DNA from: Acanthaster planci
Taxonomy: Eukaryota > Echinodermata > Asteroidea > Valvatida > Acanthasteridae
DNA: 64,000 nucleotides
Direction of reading: 5' to 3'
Assembly (NCBI RefSeq): GCF_001949145.1
Contig: NW_019091620.1
Span: 318,131 to 382,130, forward strand
The notes below the pieces were generated by a model that saw only the letters and a list, made by a program, of their open reading frames with translations, had not been told where the DNA came from and did not search any database. How positions within the stretch are numbered: the stretch's first letter is position 1; every line of letters begins with the position of its first letter. Below are positions 1 to 9,422 of the stretch, piece after piece. The position numbers and the translations under genes were made by a program.

Positions 1-532
1 CCCTCAAAGTGGGCATATCCACAACACAATGAGCCCAGATTGATCACAAAATGGAATGTTTGTGTTAAAGAGGGAAATTTTGTCTAGATTTGGTGAGGGA
101 AGGAGAGAAATAAGCACCCTCAAGATGCACAAGGCATGCACACAGGCATGCAGTTTTCCTATTCAAATTGTGCAAAATGGCATAGCCATACCCTTGTGCG
201 TTTACCTCTGCAGTTTCTCCCAGGGGCAATATTTTTCAATTTTTTTTTTACATAATGACTTGGGATATATTCTGATTCTCTTAAGAGTGCTGTTGTGTCA
301 CAATGTGAAAGTTGCCCGCCATTATAGTACTCACTACGTTTCGCTGGTTAACGAAGGCGTTTCATCACTGATTTATTGCACGGTATACCAGGTAAAGCAA
401 AGAGACCGTTCCCGAACGTTTTTGCGCGAAAGGGCTTCTGGTAACAGTGAGTCGAAAACTAGACTCTTGAATACTGAGTTTGGGAGGAGCTAAAAACTTT
501 TGACGATTGAATGAGACAGAACGTAAATAAAC
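1..532. other. No recognised feature
   Basis: An open frame runs across 56-493, but its composition is not coding-like and it has no recognisable domain. I see no repeat structure here. Confidence 0.5.
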
Positions 533-694
533 ATGGCGCGAGAAGTACATTGCGGATTCTCTGAAATAAAATATGCAAGAAACAAAGTGGAGGAACTGCG
601 GAAGGCAAAGTTGCTATCCGAATCAAAACACGTTTTCGGTGTCACAGAATTTGTGCAAGAAGGGAAAACCACAATAAAGGGCAGAGTGATATAA
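533..694 (+). CDS. Small ORF, possible exon or transposon-derived fragment
   Basis: A 53-codon frame starts at an ATG in a strong initiation context (aaacATGG, A at -3 and G at +4) and ends with TAA at 692-694. The product starts MAREVHCGFSEIKYARNK and has a charged, helix-like centre (VEELRKAKLLSE) followed by HVFGVTEFV. From memory, similar N-termini occur in metazoan SWIM-type zinc-finger proteins that are often transposon-derived, where a Cys/His SWIM motif follows; no such motif follows here. A weak donor (AGA|GTGATA) lies just before the stop, so this could be a first exon rather than a complete gene. The function is not established; the call rests on the start context and residue pattern only. 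Confidence 0.3.
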   Translation: MAREVHCGFSEIKYARNKVEELRKAKLLSESKHVFGVTEFVQEGKTTIKGRVI

Positions 695-2090
695 CAGCAC
701 AGTATTTCAATTTCTCCTTATCAGCTTATGAGCCTGTGTTGTCAGTAAGTCTAATCGGAGGCTAAAAAGAAGCACATGTGCATGCTTTCAGACTTGGTTC
801 AATTCTATTTTGAGAAAAGGCAAGGTAAAAAATCCCAGAATTAATTATTACATGTAACTTATCAATCAAAACTGTTGACAGATAAACACAACTTTTATTG
901 TGTTGCCGTACTTTTTACTCTTTACATTTCCAGCAAAAATTACAATAATTAAATGCAAACACATCCACTATAAACGTAAGTCTTTTCGCATACTGGTACT
1001 AATAAACATTAAATACATGTTGACGATTTTCAGAAAAACGTAAATTAATCATAATTTAGAATCATAAACACATTTGGAAACTTACATGAATAAAATAAGC
1101 AAACCACACTTCCTCCCAATGCAATATTAAAACATCTCAGTTGGTGTATTCATCACAGACAACAATGAACTAAAGTAAATTGTCAGTATTCTTGTAAAGA
1201 TTCAGAGATGTAAACTGGCGACTAAAAAATCTCAATTTTAACGAGCAAGGACAAATAGGCTTAAAAAATTCACATGCCTACCATACCCAAACTCAGGTAA
1301 CAATGTATGTCACAGGAGTTAAAGTGTGCATTCTGTTTGTGTGGTCTCCCAAACAATTGGTCACTGTAAATGTGCCATTCAATCCTTTTCATTTAGACAT
1401 CAATTTCTAAGGTACAGAATTTCTGTTTTGAACACATGTATTTTCTCTCTGAATTGTTGACAGAGGGTTGTCCTAAAGAGACAGCATCAATGTAAAGTAC
1501 TTTTCAAGGTCTTTGTTAAATCTGCATAGAATACATAGATGCAAATGATAATGCATTTATTTATTAGGATTGTAATGCTTCTCTTAATTTCTATGCAACA
1601 CAACTTTCTGAATTGAATAATACATATGGATAATCCAGAAGTTATGGGTGCATTTTTGATGCAATAACTGTGAATTTTAGACAGAAAAATATTGAAAATA
1701 ATGTTTGACAATGCTAATTAAAAAACTCAGTGCATAAGAAACAACAGCATACAATTATCTAAACTCATACCCCTTGACTTACACTCAGCTGCACACCTGG
1801 CAGGTCATGGATTTTTTCTTTAGCTGCATCTGTGCCAACCCATCCATGAAATCCACGTGTGCACTGGAGGTTTCCCGGTACGGTATCTGGTTCCACGCAC
1901 TGGTCTTTTGTCTCTGTGTGTCCAATGAAGGGTTCTTTGTAGAAAGATGTCTAGGTACTAGCCTCGGTGCCAGTCATGTATCATAACAAAGTATTTTGGC
2001 GAAACAGGGTAGCTGTGCAGACTTGTGTTTAGTCTGGGTCATTAATAATTCAGGCGCGTCTAATTCATGCATTAAACATGTACGCGGCAA
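695..2090. other. AT-rich non-coding stretch
   Basis: No coding frame with sensible composition, tandem repeat or RNA gene is visible. The open frames at 1487-1711 (-) and 1774-1986 (+) look like chance. Confidence 0.5.
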
Positions 2091-3273
2091 CCAATCAGAG
2101 GCGCGCATTACCTTAGGTCTGGGCGCTGGCTGCGTGGGTTGCCAGGACTTCTCAAGATGGCAGCGTGCTAAAGTACCAGAGCTCTGTGGAGTTGTGTTGT
2201 GTTGAGCTGAGTTTCGAGTGTATATCTAGTCTGACGTCTGACCGCTGGTGGTTGGGCATCTACCTCAAGTGTACTTGGTGCGATCGGTGGTGTGGTGCTT
2301 GTTCTCAGTTGCCGGATCCGCCGATTATATCAGATCTCTTTGAAGATTGGGGAATCGTTAGACAGTCTCGTTTTACTTAAGAAGTGGTAGATTATAGGGT
2401 TAGGGAACCCGTGTGAGCCAGTTAATTGGGGAATTAGCGGAGCTTGACTAGAAGGATTGTGTGCCGTTGTTCCATGCTTGTTGGCATAGCGACGGTTGGT
2501 TGCGGTCCTGGTCTGGGAGCTTGCTTTCCTCGTTGAGGTTTACTGGAGAGTCTGGTGAGGACTATTATAATCGCATTTTTAATCAACTTACCTGTGTTAT
2601 TTCGTAATAACTTGAAGTGGGTGAGGGTTATTTAAGTCACCTTAAACCTTGTTGCAGTTTGGGAACTGTGTTGCTTCGTAGGGCAGTAGAGATTATTGTT
2701 GTATAAGTCTACCCTGCTGTGTTGTATAATTACGAAGATAGTATTTGCTCGTGTGGTCAAGACTTATCAGTTATAAGCCATCGGTAGATTATTTATTTAG
2801 ACTTGAAGGTTACCCTGATCGCTGTGAGGGTTATTCTGGTGTAGGTTAAGGATAAGGCTGATTAATCACGTTCGTGGTGCAGTTGACCACGTAGGACTAC
2901 CTCCCCGTGAGGATAATTTTGTATACAGTTAATTGCTGTTGTATTTTAAGGATAACTGAGCACTGACATTGAATAAACCAATCATATAATTGCCTTAGAA
3001 ATCACTGGTCACCGTGAGATTTAGTCAGTCCTATATCACTTGTATTGACATTAAGTGTAATCTTTATTGACATTGGGATCAACTACCTAATCACAGAGCG
3101 GTGGCAAACTTCCACCAAACGAACAGCCCCTAAGGCATAGTCCACCGTTCGTTAACTGATATCCCGCCTTGCGTTTGGATAGCCGCTCATTCTTGCGTAA
3201 GGTTAAATAATATATTTGTGGGATTAGGCCAGGTCAATTCTATCTCCGATCAGGCCAGTCTGCTGGTCCGCCA
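2091..3273 (+). repeat. Possible LTR followed by a primer-binding-like site
   Basis: The segment opens with CCAATCAGAGGCGCG and an AAGATGGCAGC motif, carries AATAAA near 2971, and ends in CCGCCACA. A few bases later comes AGGTGTCAGATGTC. This layout matches the better supported gypsy LTR at 26973-27683, which ends CGCCACA followed by TGGTGTCAGAAGTGGGAT. The left boundary is uncertain and no second LTR copy was found. It may be a solo LTR with a few internal bases, or a promoter-like repeat of another kind. Confidence 0.3.
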
Positions 3274-3329
3274 CAAAAAGGTGTCAGATGTCCCGCTACA
3301 GTATGGACAGCAGTACATGCATGAGCTCC

Positions 3330-4250
3330 TGGGCCAGTGCAGGGGCTTGTACACGTATCCTGTTCAGGAAAATTGACTTGAATATGTCTGTGCACATGCA
3401 CTTTCTCAGTTTTCTGCTTTAGGATCAGCTGGCCTCAGATCTAGTTGTAATCAGCAGATACATGTACTACTAGAGTGTGTACAGGTACCTGAGTCTTATA
3501 TTTGCTGATTTCCTTACTGTAGTCACCTCCTGTGTTTAGGGTGGGTTTGTTACACTTCTTCCCATCCTCAAAATGGCAAGCACATATTCTGTTGGATTTA
3601 CCTAGTTTCTATTTACATGTACTTCATAGAATAAAAACCAAATTATAGGATAATTTTAGAAAGCATGTGAGAAATGATGACCGAATGCCTAATGTCAACT
3701 GAGTTTTTTAGTCGGATTGAAAATGCCAACAACTCGATAATTCAAGGTTGATCCACCAATCACGCAAAAATCATGCAGTCATAAATAGTGGCATCCATCA
3801 GAACTCAGAAACTGCCCCTACTTAAACTTACAGGTATGTCCTAACATCACTGCTGACCCCCCAAATGTCATTATTTTTAAGAGAAAGCCACAACATCATA
3901 AAAGATGAGTTCCAAATGTAATTTCTAGCAGTTGAACTGTATAAAACACCATTTTTATCAGGTCACGGTTTTGCTTTCTGATTACTGAAGTGAAGGGAAG
4001 AATTACTGGTGGCCCTGGGCCTGTATCACAGAACTTAGGCCCAGGCCAACTGTACCTCCAAAACTTTTGGTCCGACGCCCACCCCGCTCCGAACGTGGAA
4101 GCAGGGCGGACTTTGGACGCCACAGTTCTGGGGGCAGGCTAGGCCTATATGGAACTCTTCCCGCTTAAATTAAAAGCCTAGGCTGCTACTAACCTGCGCT
4201 GACCCAACCTTCCCGACACGGTGACCCATAGTTGCAATTGCCTACTTCAA
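3330..4250. other. No recognised feature
   Basis: Mixed composition with a GC-rich patch around 4000-4200. No gene, array or terminal repeat was identified. Confidence 0.45.
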
Positions 4251-4254
4251 AGGA

Positions 4255-4648
4255 TGACAGGTTTTTGTGAGAACACGGTAGTGCCAATTGGTACGGCCCG
4301 TCATTTGCATGTATCGACGGGTTGAGGATAGGTGGTTACGTGACTAGCGGATCCAGATATTTCTCTGTGTGGGCGCCTCCATGTTCTCTCTCGTTGTTCA
4401 TAGAATTAAATCAGTCACATCTGTTATCCAAATTTCAAGCGTCCTACCTTTGTATTACTTCTGGTGTTGTTGTTTTGCTAATCGAGGCTGCCAGCAAGAG
4501 TCCGAGTCAGGGACAAACCCCCGGCAGGCGCTGCGTCACCCTTACGAGGAAATCGGACCCGTGCGGGCGAATTGAATGGGACCACGGCAAGCACCGTCTC
4601 GTTGATTGCACAGCCTATTCTCGGTGCGACATACGGACTAACACTACA
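4255..4648 (+). repeat. Candidate 5' LTR of gypsy element A
   Basis: The segment ends ...ACTACA and is followed after one base by TGGTGACGAGGATAG, the kind of primer-binding site that follows 5' LTRs of many metazoan Ty3/gypsy elements. The left edge is tentatively placed at the TGTGAG near 4267. A gag/pol-like remnant lies 1 kb downstream on the same strand. I could not see a matching 3' LTR after 7141, so the element is probably truncated there. Confidence 0.4.
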
Positions 4649-4649
4649 G

Positions 4650-4664
4650 TGGTGACGAGGATAG
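4650..4664 (+). other. Retrotransposon primer-binding site (putative)
   Basis: TGGTGACGAGGATAG directly follows the LTR-like end. The leading TGG is complementary to the CCA end of a tRNA primer. The tRNA itself was not identified. Confidence 0.45.
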
Positions 4665-5322
4665 TTTGAAGCAGTAGAGTGAGCTTCGCAAGTAGCTTTG
4701 AAAATTTATAGTTTGGCCATCCCTAAATGGTGTTTGTGGAGGTTCAAAGTTAAAAAAGAAGAAAAAAAACAGGGCCTAGATCGAAACGAAAGAGTGAAAA
4801 TAGTAGTAGCGAGTCAAGGCTCATACTGCCAAGGGGCAGATGGAATGAATTTAAGTAGGCAAATACCGGAAGAAACAAGTGCACGAAATCAGAATTGGAA
4901 TGATTGGAGGGGTCTCATGACGGGTTGTGTCAGGGAACCGCACTTGGATGTGTATGTACATGTACCCTCTCAGCCCTCAATTGTGTATTTTGGTTGCCTT
5001 CTGGTAAGTGGGTGGCCACTGGTGCCCAGTGTACAAGCGCCATCACCATATCGACATACAGTATATAGGCCTATTTGTCCAGACACAGTGTTGATGGTAC
5101 ATGTAGACCTAGGTCTTCTTGTCTATTTCTATTTCGCATCAGAGTAGAAGTGGACAAACGGAGGCTGGCTTTTATGTGTTGTTGGTAAAGCTCTATTCCC
5201 TGGCATATATATGTGTACATGAACAAAATACATAACATTCTCTTGTGTATGGGCTAAACCAGGGGTGACAAGTGAGTTGTACTTTGTCAACAGTTGTCAT
5301 ATTCATGTTAATGTAGACCGCA

Positions 5323-5372
5323 CCTGTTCTATTTCTTGGCAAAACAATGCATCTGTTGTCTTTTTGTGTGTG
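5323..5372 (+). repeat. Direct repeat, copy 1 (second copy at 6536)
   Basis: CTGTTCTATTTCTTGGCAAA and the next ~30 bases, ending in a T-then-G run, recur at 6536-6583 with a 5-base difference. It may mark a retroelement end (TG start) or an internal duplication of element A. Confidence 0.6.
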
Positions 5373-5669
5373 TGTGTGGGGGGGACCGCTGTCGATGACT
5401 TGAGCATCCCGAGGCTGTATATGTGCTTCACAGTGCTACTTACGATTTCACTGTCAGCTTTGGAGTGGTGCTTCATGGGGTAGGGTCGAGGGTCGTCAGA
5501 AGTATTATCGAGTAATGGAAGAGAATTTTCCAATTACGCCCACCAATATATAACACATTCCAAGGCTGAGACTATCGGAAAGGCTGTGCGGATCAATTGA
5601 CTTCACGAGAGACCCTAACTATTGGCAGGCAGCTGTTTGCAGCCCAATCTCGACTCGACTGCAGGGTCG

Positions 5670-6113
5670 ATGGCATCAGGAAAAAAGGACAACCGGATCG
5701 GTTTGTCTGCTAGACTACCGCCATCAGAACTCCCTCCAGATGCCGATGATGCCTTTGTGCAGAATATGTCGCAGCACATCGACTCTGCCCAAGAGCGTAG
5801 ACTGCAGGGTTATCCATTACACAACCCCAGTCCCAGTTGGCCGGAACCACAGGAAATGCCTTCATGGTCCTCACGCTCAGACGACAGTACACCACTGCCC
5901 ATGTACGCGTACCCACCCATTCCAATACCTGCCCCATACTCAGCGCATGGTGTTTATCCTTTCCTACCACCGCATCTGGTGGCATACTACCCTGTCATAT
6001 CAAACTCGGGCTGTGGCTTCACTCCATATCCAACATCAGAACTTGGGCCCCACCTTGGATCTGGACAACGCCCGAGGGTGACTTCGCGGTTTATCATGTG
6101 CCAGTGCAAATAG
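5670..6113 (+). pseudogene. Gag-like remnant of gypsy element A
   Basis: The open frame starts at the ATG at 5670 (MASGKKDNRIGLS); the frame is open from about 5622. It gives a Pro/Tyr-rich product (segments such as PMYAYPPIPIPAP) without a zinc knuckle. It ends at 6113, overlapping a second frame that continues into a retropepsin-like domain. The shift between the two frames is -1, as in gag-pro fusions made by frameshifting, but I found no clear slippery heptamer, so decay is equally possible. Assignment as Gag comes mainly from its position upstream of the protease. Confidence 0.4.
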
Positions 6114-6535
6114 AGGACAAGCATATTGAGGCTGTCATAGACACTGCAGCAGAATCTACTATTTTATACGATCACATTTTCAACACACTGCACCCAAAAC
6201 CGAAGATAATCTCCAATATGGAATTCCACATGGCAGGAAAAGACGCAACAATGGCGGGGGACAGGATAGGCCCAGTGCCTTTCAGGATTGGCTCTACGTC
6301 ATATCATAAAATGGTATAGGTCGCCTCAATCGAAGACGGCATGCTGTTAGGGGTTGACTTTCTTTTCCGAAGCCGAAAAACGAAAATCGACGTGGGCACA
6401 AATCTGATGATGCTTGGGGAAGACACAGTGTCTATTCGCTTTGCGAACAAGCCTAGAGAGGTCAGGGTCTCGCGGGTGACGGTGGCAAAACGGAGAGTTG
6501 TTCCTCCCAAGTCGGTCACTAGGGTTGCTTGTCAG
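6080..6535 (+). pseudogene. Retropepsin-like aspartic protease remnant, gypsy element A
   Basis: The frame reads GDFAVYHVPVQIE, then EAVIDTAAESTIL, then MLLGVDFL. This is the order of a retropepsin: a beta strand, the catalytic DTG/DSA-type loop (here DTA), and the conserved hydrophobic GxDFL segment. In the family this enzyme cuts Gag-Pol polyproteins in the particle. A TAG at 6317-6319 interrupts the frame between the active site and GVDFL, so the gene is dead. A linker ending VPPKSVTRVACQL leads towards where reverse transcriptase should begin. Instead the repeat at 6536 and a foreign gypsy fragment follow. RT, RNase H and the integrase core are missing. Confidence 0.65.
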
Positions 6536-6583
6536 CTGTTCTATTTCTTGGCAAAACATCTGTTGTCTTTTTTGTGGGGGGGG
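6536..6583 (+). repeat. Direct repeat, copy 2
   Basis: Second copy of the sequence at 5323-5372. It ends in a G run, after which similarity to the minus-strand gypsy element at about 25.1-25.24 kb begins. It lies exactly at the breakpoint where the pol frame of element A is lost. Confidence 0.6.
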
Positions 6584-6725
6584 GAAGACGAATTTCCGGT
6601 CAGGTGGGACACTCCACTCGCAGAGTGGATTGTTTGTGCCAGTGGCCATTAGGGGCCATAAAGCAAGTTTGTTGGTGTACTCGGGCGACTAGTACGTTTC
6701 TGTTTTCGACTCTGTTCCACCAGGA
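6584..6725 (+). pseudogene. Foreign gypsy protease fragment inside element A
   Basis: About 140 bp match the reverse complement of 25085-25240 by eye. Shared blocks include GAAGACGAATTTCCGGTCAG and GGCCATAAAGCAAGTTTGTT. Translation reaches ASLLVYSGD and then a stop where a protease would have LLVDTGA. The catalytic Asp codon is TAC (Tyr) in both copies, while the neighbouring deletions differ. Element A already carries its own protease (DTA at about 6150), so this piece belongs to another family and arrived by insertion or chimeric reverse transcription. Confidence 0.6.
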
Positions 6726-7141
6726 GGGGGAAAAGGTGTATGTCCTCAACAACATAGCCATTATGGGCGAGAGTAGAAAACTCAGCCCCCCGGAAAGGCC
6801 CAGGAGTCACCAGGGAAAGAATTACACCATATCTGCTCAGAGTTCAGATGAGAAACAAGGTCATGGTGGTTAACCACGATCGCATCAAGCTTTGCCGTGA
6901 CAGGCAACTCCCGGCATGGGTCTTGCATTACAATCTTCCTGACGGGAGATTGGTAGCTTCTACAGAGACACAAAATGGCGTCCACTGCCTATGCAAGCAA
7001 CCATGGGAGGGCAGGTTCATGATACAATGCGATTACTGTGATACATGGTATCATGGAGCCTGTGTGAACATAGCTCCATCGGATGCGCTGGATATTGACA
7101 AATATAAATGTGCATGATGTAAAGCGGTCCAGAAGCTATAA
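6726..7141 (+). pseudogene. Integrase C-terminal domain fused to a PHD finger (end of gypsy pol)
   Basis: The frames read GEKVYVLNN and GESRKLSPP, then after a frameshift RKGPGVTRERITPYLLRVQ and MRNKVMVVNHDRIK, then LPAWVLHY. This is the GPY/F-type C-terminal domain of a Ty3/gypsy integrase, which normally binds DNA. A C4HC3 PHD finger follows in the same frame (about 6973-7120): HCLC, then QCDYC, then DTWYHGAC, then DKYKC. PHD fingers read histone H3 tails. The Met (FMIQC) and Trp (DTWYH) line up with aromatic-cage positions of H3K4me3 readers such as ING2. A TGA at 7115-7117 sits where the spacer residue of the last C-x2-C pair belongs (CA-stop-C). The final zinc ligand and the true end (TAA, 7139-7141) lie beyond it. 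The copy is therefore inactive, but the fusion is in one continuous frame from 6848. Confidence 0.75.
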
Positions 7142-7144
7142 GTG

Positions 7145-8225
7145 GTGTTCTATTTCCTGTCTGATATTTCCAGGTAACAGCAAATATGCAAACAAGTGGA
7201 GCAAAAGAGCCAACACTGAAAAAATCATCAATAAAATGATTTTAATTTTGCACACTCAAGAAAAATTGAACTAAATAAAACTCATTCATATATTGAGTTT
7301 TTTTTTTAATTGAAAACTATCATGCGGCATACCAAAGTGTGAGAATCTTTTCTGTAAGCACAAAGTGAACGCAGCTTTAAATGAGCGACTAAATTAACTT
7401 ACTGCCGTTTTTAAAAGAGACACTTAATCAGCTTAAAAAGTTGACTTCACAACCTGACTTAAAGATTTACATTTAACAACTACTTTCCGGCATAAAAACG
7501 TCAGTTTTAACTGAGAACGAATAATTTCGTTATTTAAACAAAGTTTCTTTCATTGCGTTGACTTTGAATTCCCTTGTTTGTAAGTTCATTCAACAGAAAC
7601 GTCAGCACTCTGCATCTCAATTTGGTTTCATCTGTGCCCCGAAAAAGAGTTCTGTCACTCATGTCACATCGTCTGTCACATGATTTGGGCTCAATGCGTC
7701 TGCATATCCGACGAACACAAATCATCTTTTTCTAGCGTATTTTTCCGGCAAAATCTGGGGAAAATAAACGACAAATTAGTCGTTCAGTTTTTTAAACCAT
7801 TTTTGCCAATGAGTGACATTTCAGACGGTCCCAACTTCGAGATAGTGAAGTTTCATATACAAAGCCTGACAGACTAGATAGACTGTCATAAAATTCTTAC
7901 TAGGCTTACATTGGCTTAAAGTTAAGCATTATAAAGTACAACTTGAGACACTTTCTGAAACTAAAACAGTGCGACTCACGTTTTTATTCTGTTCTTTCTT
8001 CCAAACTTGACGTTGATTTCTGGTAATTCACTGCTGCGTACCTCAACCATTATTTTTTTCCAAATTTATCCATTCCAAGTGCAAATTCAGTTTATCTTCG
8101 AAATCCAAAGACTGAAGCACAAAAAACCTCGACCGTTTTTTGAAAAACTCCATTTGGAAGTACACGCAACAAAATTCGCAACGCTCGTTATTTACCCTCC
8201 TGAAAATACGCATACGCGGGACGCG
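7145..8225. other. No recognised gene
   Basis: AT-rich sequence. No 3' LTR of element A could be recognised here. The open frames at 7534-7725 (-), 7680-7877 (+) and 8007-8258 (+) show no domain or coding signature. Confidence 0.45.
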
Positions 8226-8275
8226 TTTTGGACGCCATGTCCTATCCAGTCTATATAATGGAGATCAATTGTTGC
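8226..8275 (+). repeat. Dispersed repeat motif, copy 1
   Basis: GTCCTATCCAGTCTATATAA with its flanks recurs, diverged, at 27952-27995 (+) and partly at 21541-21575 (-). In all three the motif is preceded by CpG-rich sequence. It is probably the end of an unnamed dispersed repeat. Confidence 0.5.
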
Positions 8276-8439
8276 ACTACACCAAATACGCGCCATAGCG
8301 CCGCCTGTTGACTCTCGTGAAGAGGTTGGCCTCCGTTTTTTCACTGGAAATTCAAGATTGTGGCCGGAAGATCACTTTTCGTTTCAATTTCATGGGGGTT
8401 AGCCACGAAAAAATTTTTCATTCGCCTAAAACGAAATAG

Positions 8440-8601
8440 AATACGGGCGATTCACAATAGTGCGCCTCCAAGAGTTTGCAACGCGTTGGCCAATCACAAC
8501 GAGCGAAATTTGTTGACCATTTCCAAACGCGCATTGGGTTGACAGATTTTGCACGTTGTGATTGGCCAACGCGTTGCAAACTATTGCAAATCGCCCGTAT
8601 T
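8440..8601. mobile_element. Palindromic MITE (foldback), full copy
   Basis: The ends are AATACGGGCGATTCACAATAG and the reverse complement of the right end, AATACGGGCGATTTGCAATAG. The arms (8440-8502 and 8551-8601) also share GTTTGCAACGCGTTGGCCAA. The loop of about 48 bp carries a smaller near-repeat (TTGACCATT, GGGTTGACAG). No coding capacity is present, as expected of a non-autonomous DNA transposon. No clear target duplication was found. Confidence 0.75.
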
Positions 8602-9309
8602 GCCCTTGCATACGATGGAATCACGCGCACAGCACGAACGCTGTCCATGAAGTGGACTAGGGATTGGCCCACGAAAACATCCAAAGCTAATGCATGGATG
8701 GACCTTCATTTTAGTCGCAGCTTCAAAGAATGCTTGCCAACATGCGAGTGAAAATCATTTTCCCGCATCCTCTCCTACATTACCCTCTGGTTAAGGGGGG
8801 GGGGTTAATTAAGTCAACTGATGTGTGTTAGATCACAGAAATACGTTTTGGTGTCCCATGCAGACGAGGCAACGTACCCATAGTTCTGGTTTTGATGGAA
8901 ATTTAGGTTTGATCAATCAATATGTTTTTGGTCAAAGAATTAATCTGGTTCTCTTAATAAACATTCTTGGCCCGTGATGCGCCACACGAACTAATCCGGT
9001 TTAACACGTGTACATATGTAACCAATGTGGAGATTAAATATAATTATAAGCATTATTATAGAATCTATAGCCAATGACTGATGTCACAGTTACCACAACA
9101 AACTTGGCACTGTAACCGGAAAGATAATGAAGAGTAGATTGCAATCTCAAATACTTAAGGACAGTTCTTTTACAAATTCTTTGCAGACAATTTTTACTTA
9201 CAGAATCAGATGTTTACAATCTTTAGGTCATAAAAAACAATATATATATGCAACGGATTAACACGTCACAATTAACATTAAATTAAAAATATTTGAAAGA
9301 TTAGACGTC
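8602..9309. other. No recognised feature
   Basis: Non-coding, AT-rich, with a G run near 8798-8806. Nothing further was identified. Confidence 0.45.
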
Positions 9310-9422
9310 AATACGGGCGGTTCACAATAGTACGCCACCAAGAGTTTGCAACACGTTGGCTAATCATAACGCGCAAAAATGTGTCGACCCTTCCCAAACA
9401 CGCATTGGGTCGACAAATCTTN
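9310..9422. mobile_element. Half copy of the palindromic MITE ending at an N
   Basis: AATACGGGCGGTTCACAATAG at 9310 and the following ~110 bp match the left arm and loop of the 8440 element. The match ends with GGGTCGACAAATCTT at 9421. The next base is N (9422), the only ambiguity in the window, and unrelated sequence follows. The break falls exactly where the second arm should start, so an assembly or sequencing failure at the hairpin is likely. Confidence 0.75.

Noticed and set aside
56-493. 145-codon open frame (+)
   Set aside because: No domain, biased towards residues from AT-rich DNA, no splice sites or repeat homology; a chance frame.
8418-8751. Four overlapping frames on both strands repeating NALxxVGQSQRAK
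   Set aside because: Artefacts of the palindromic MITE at 8440-8601.
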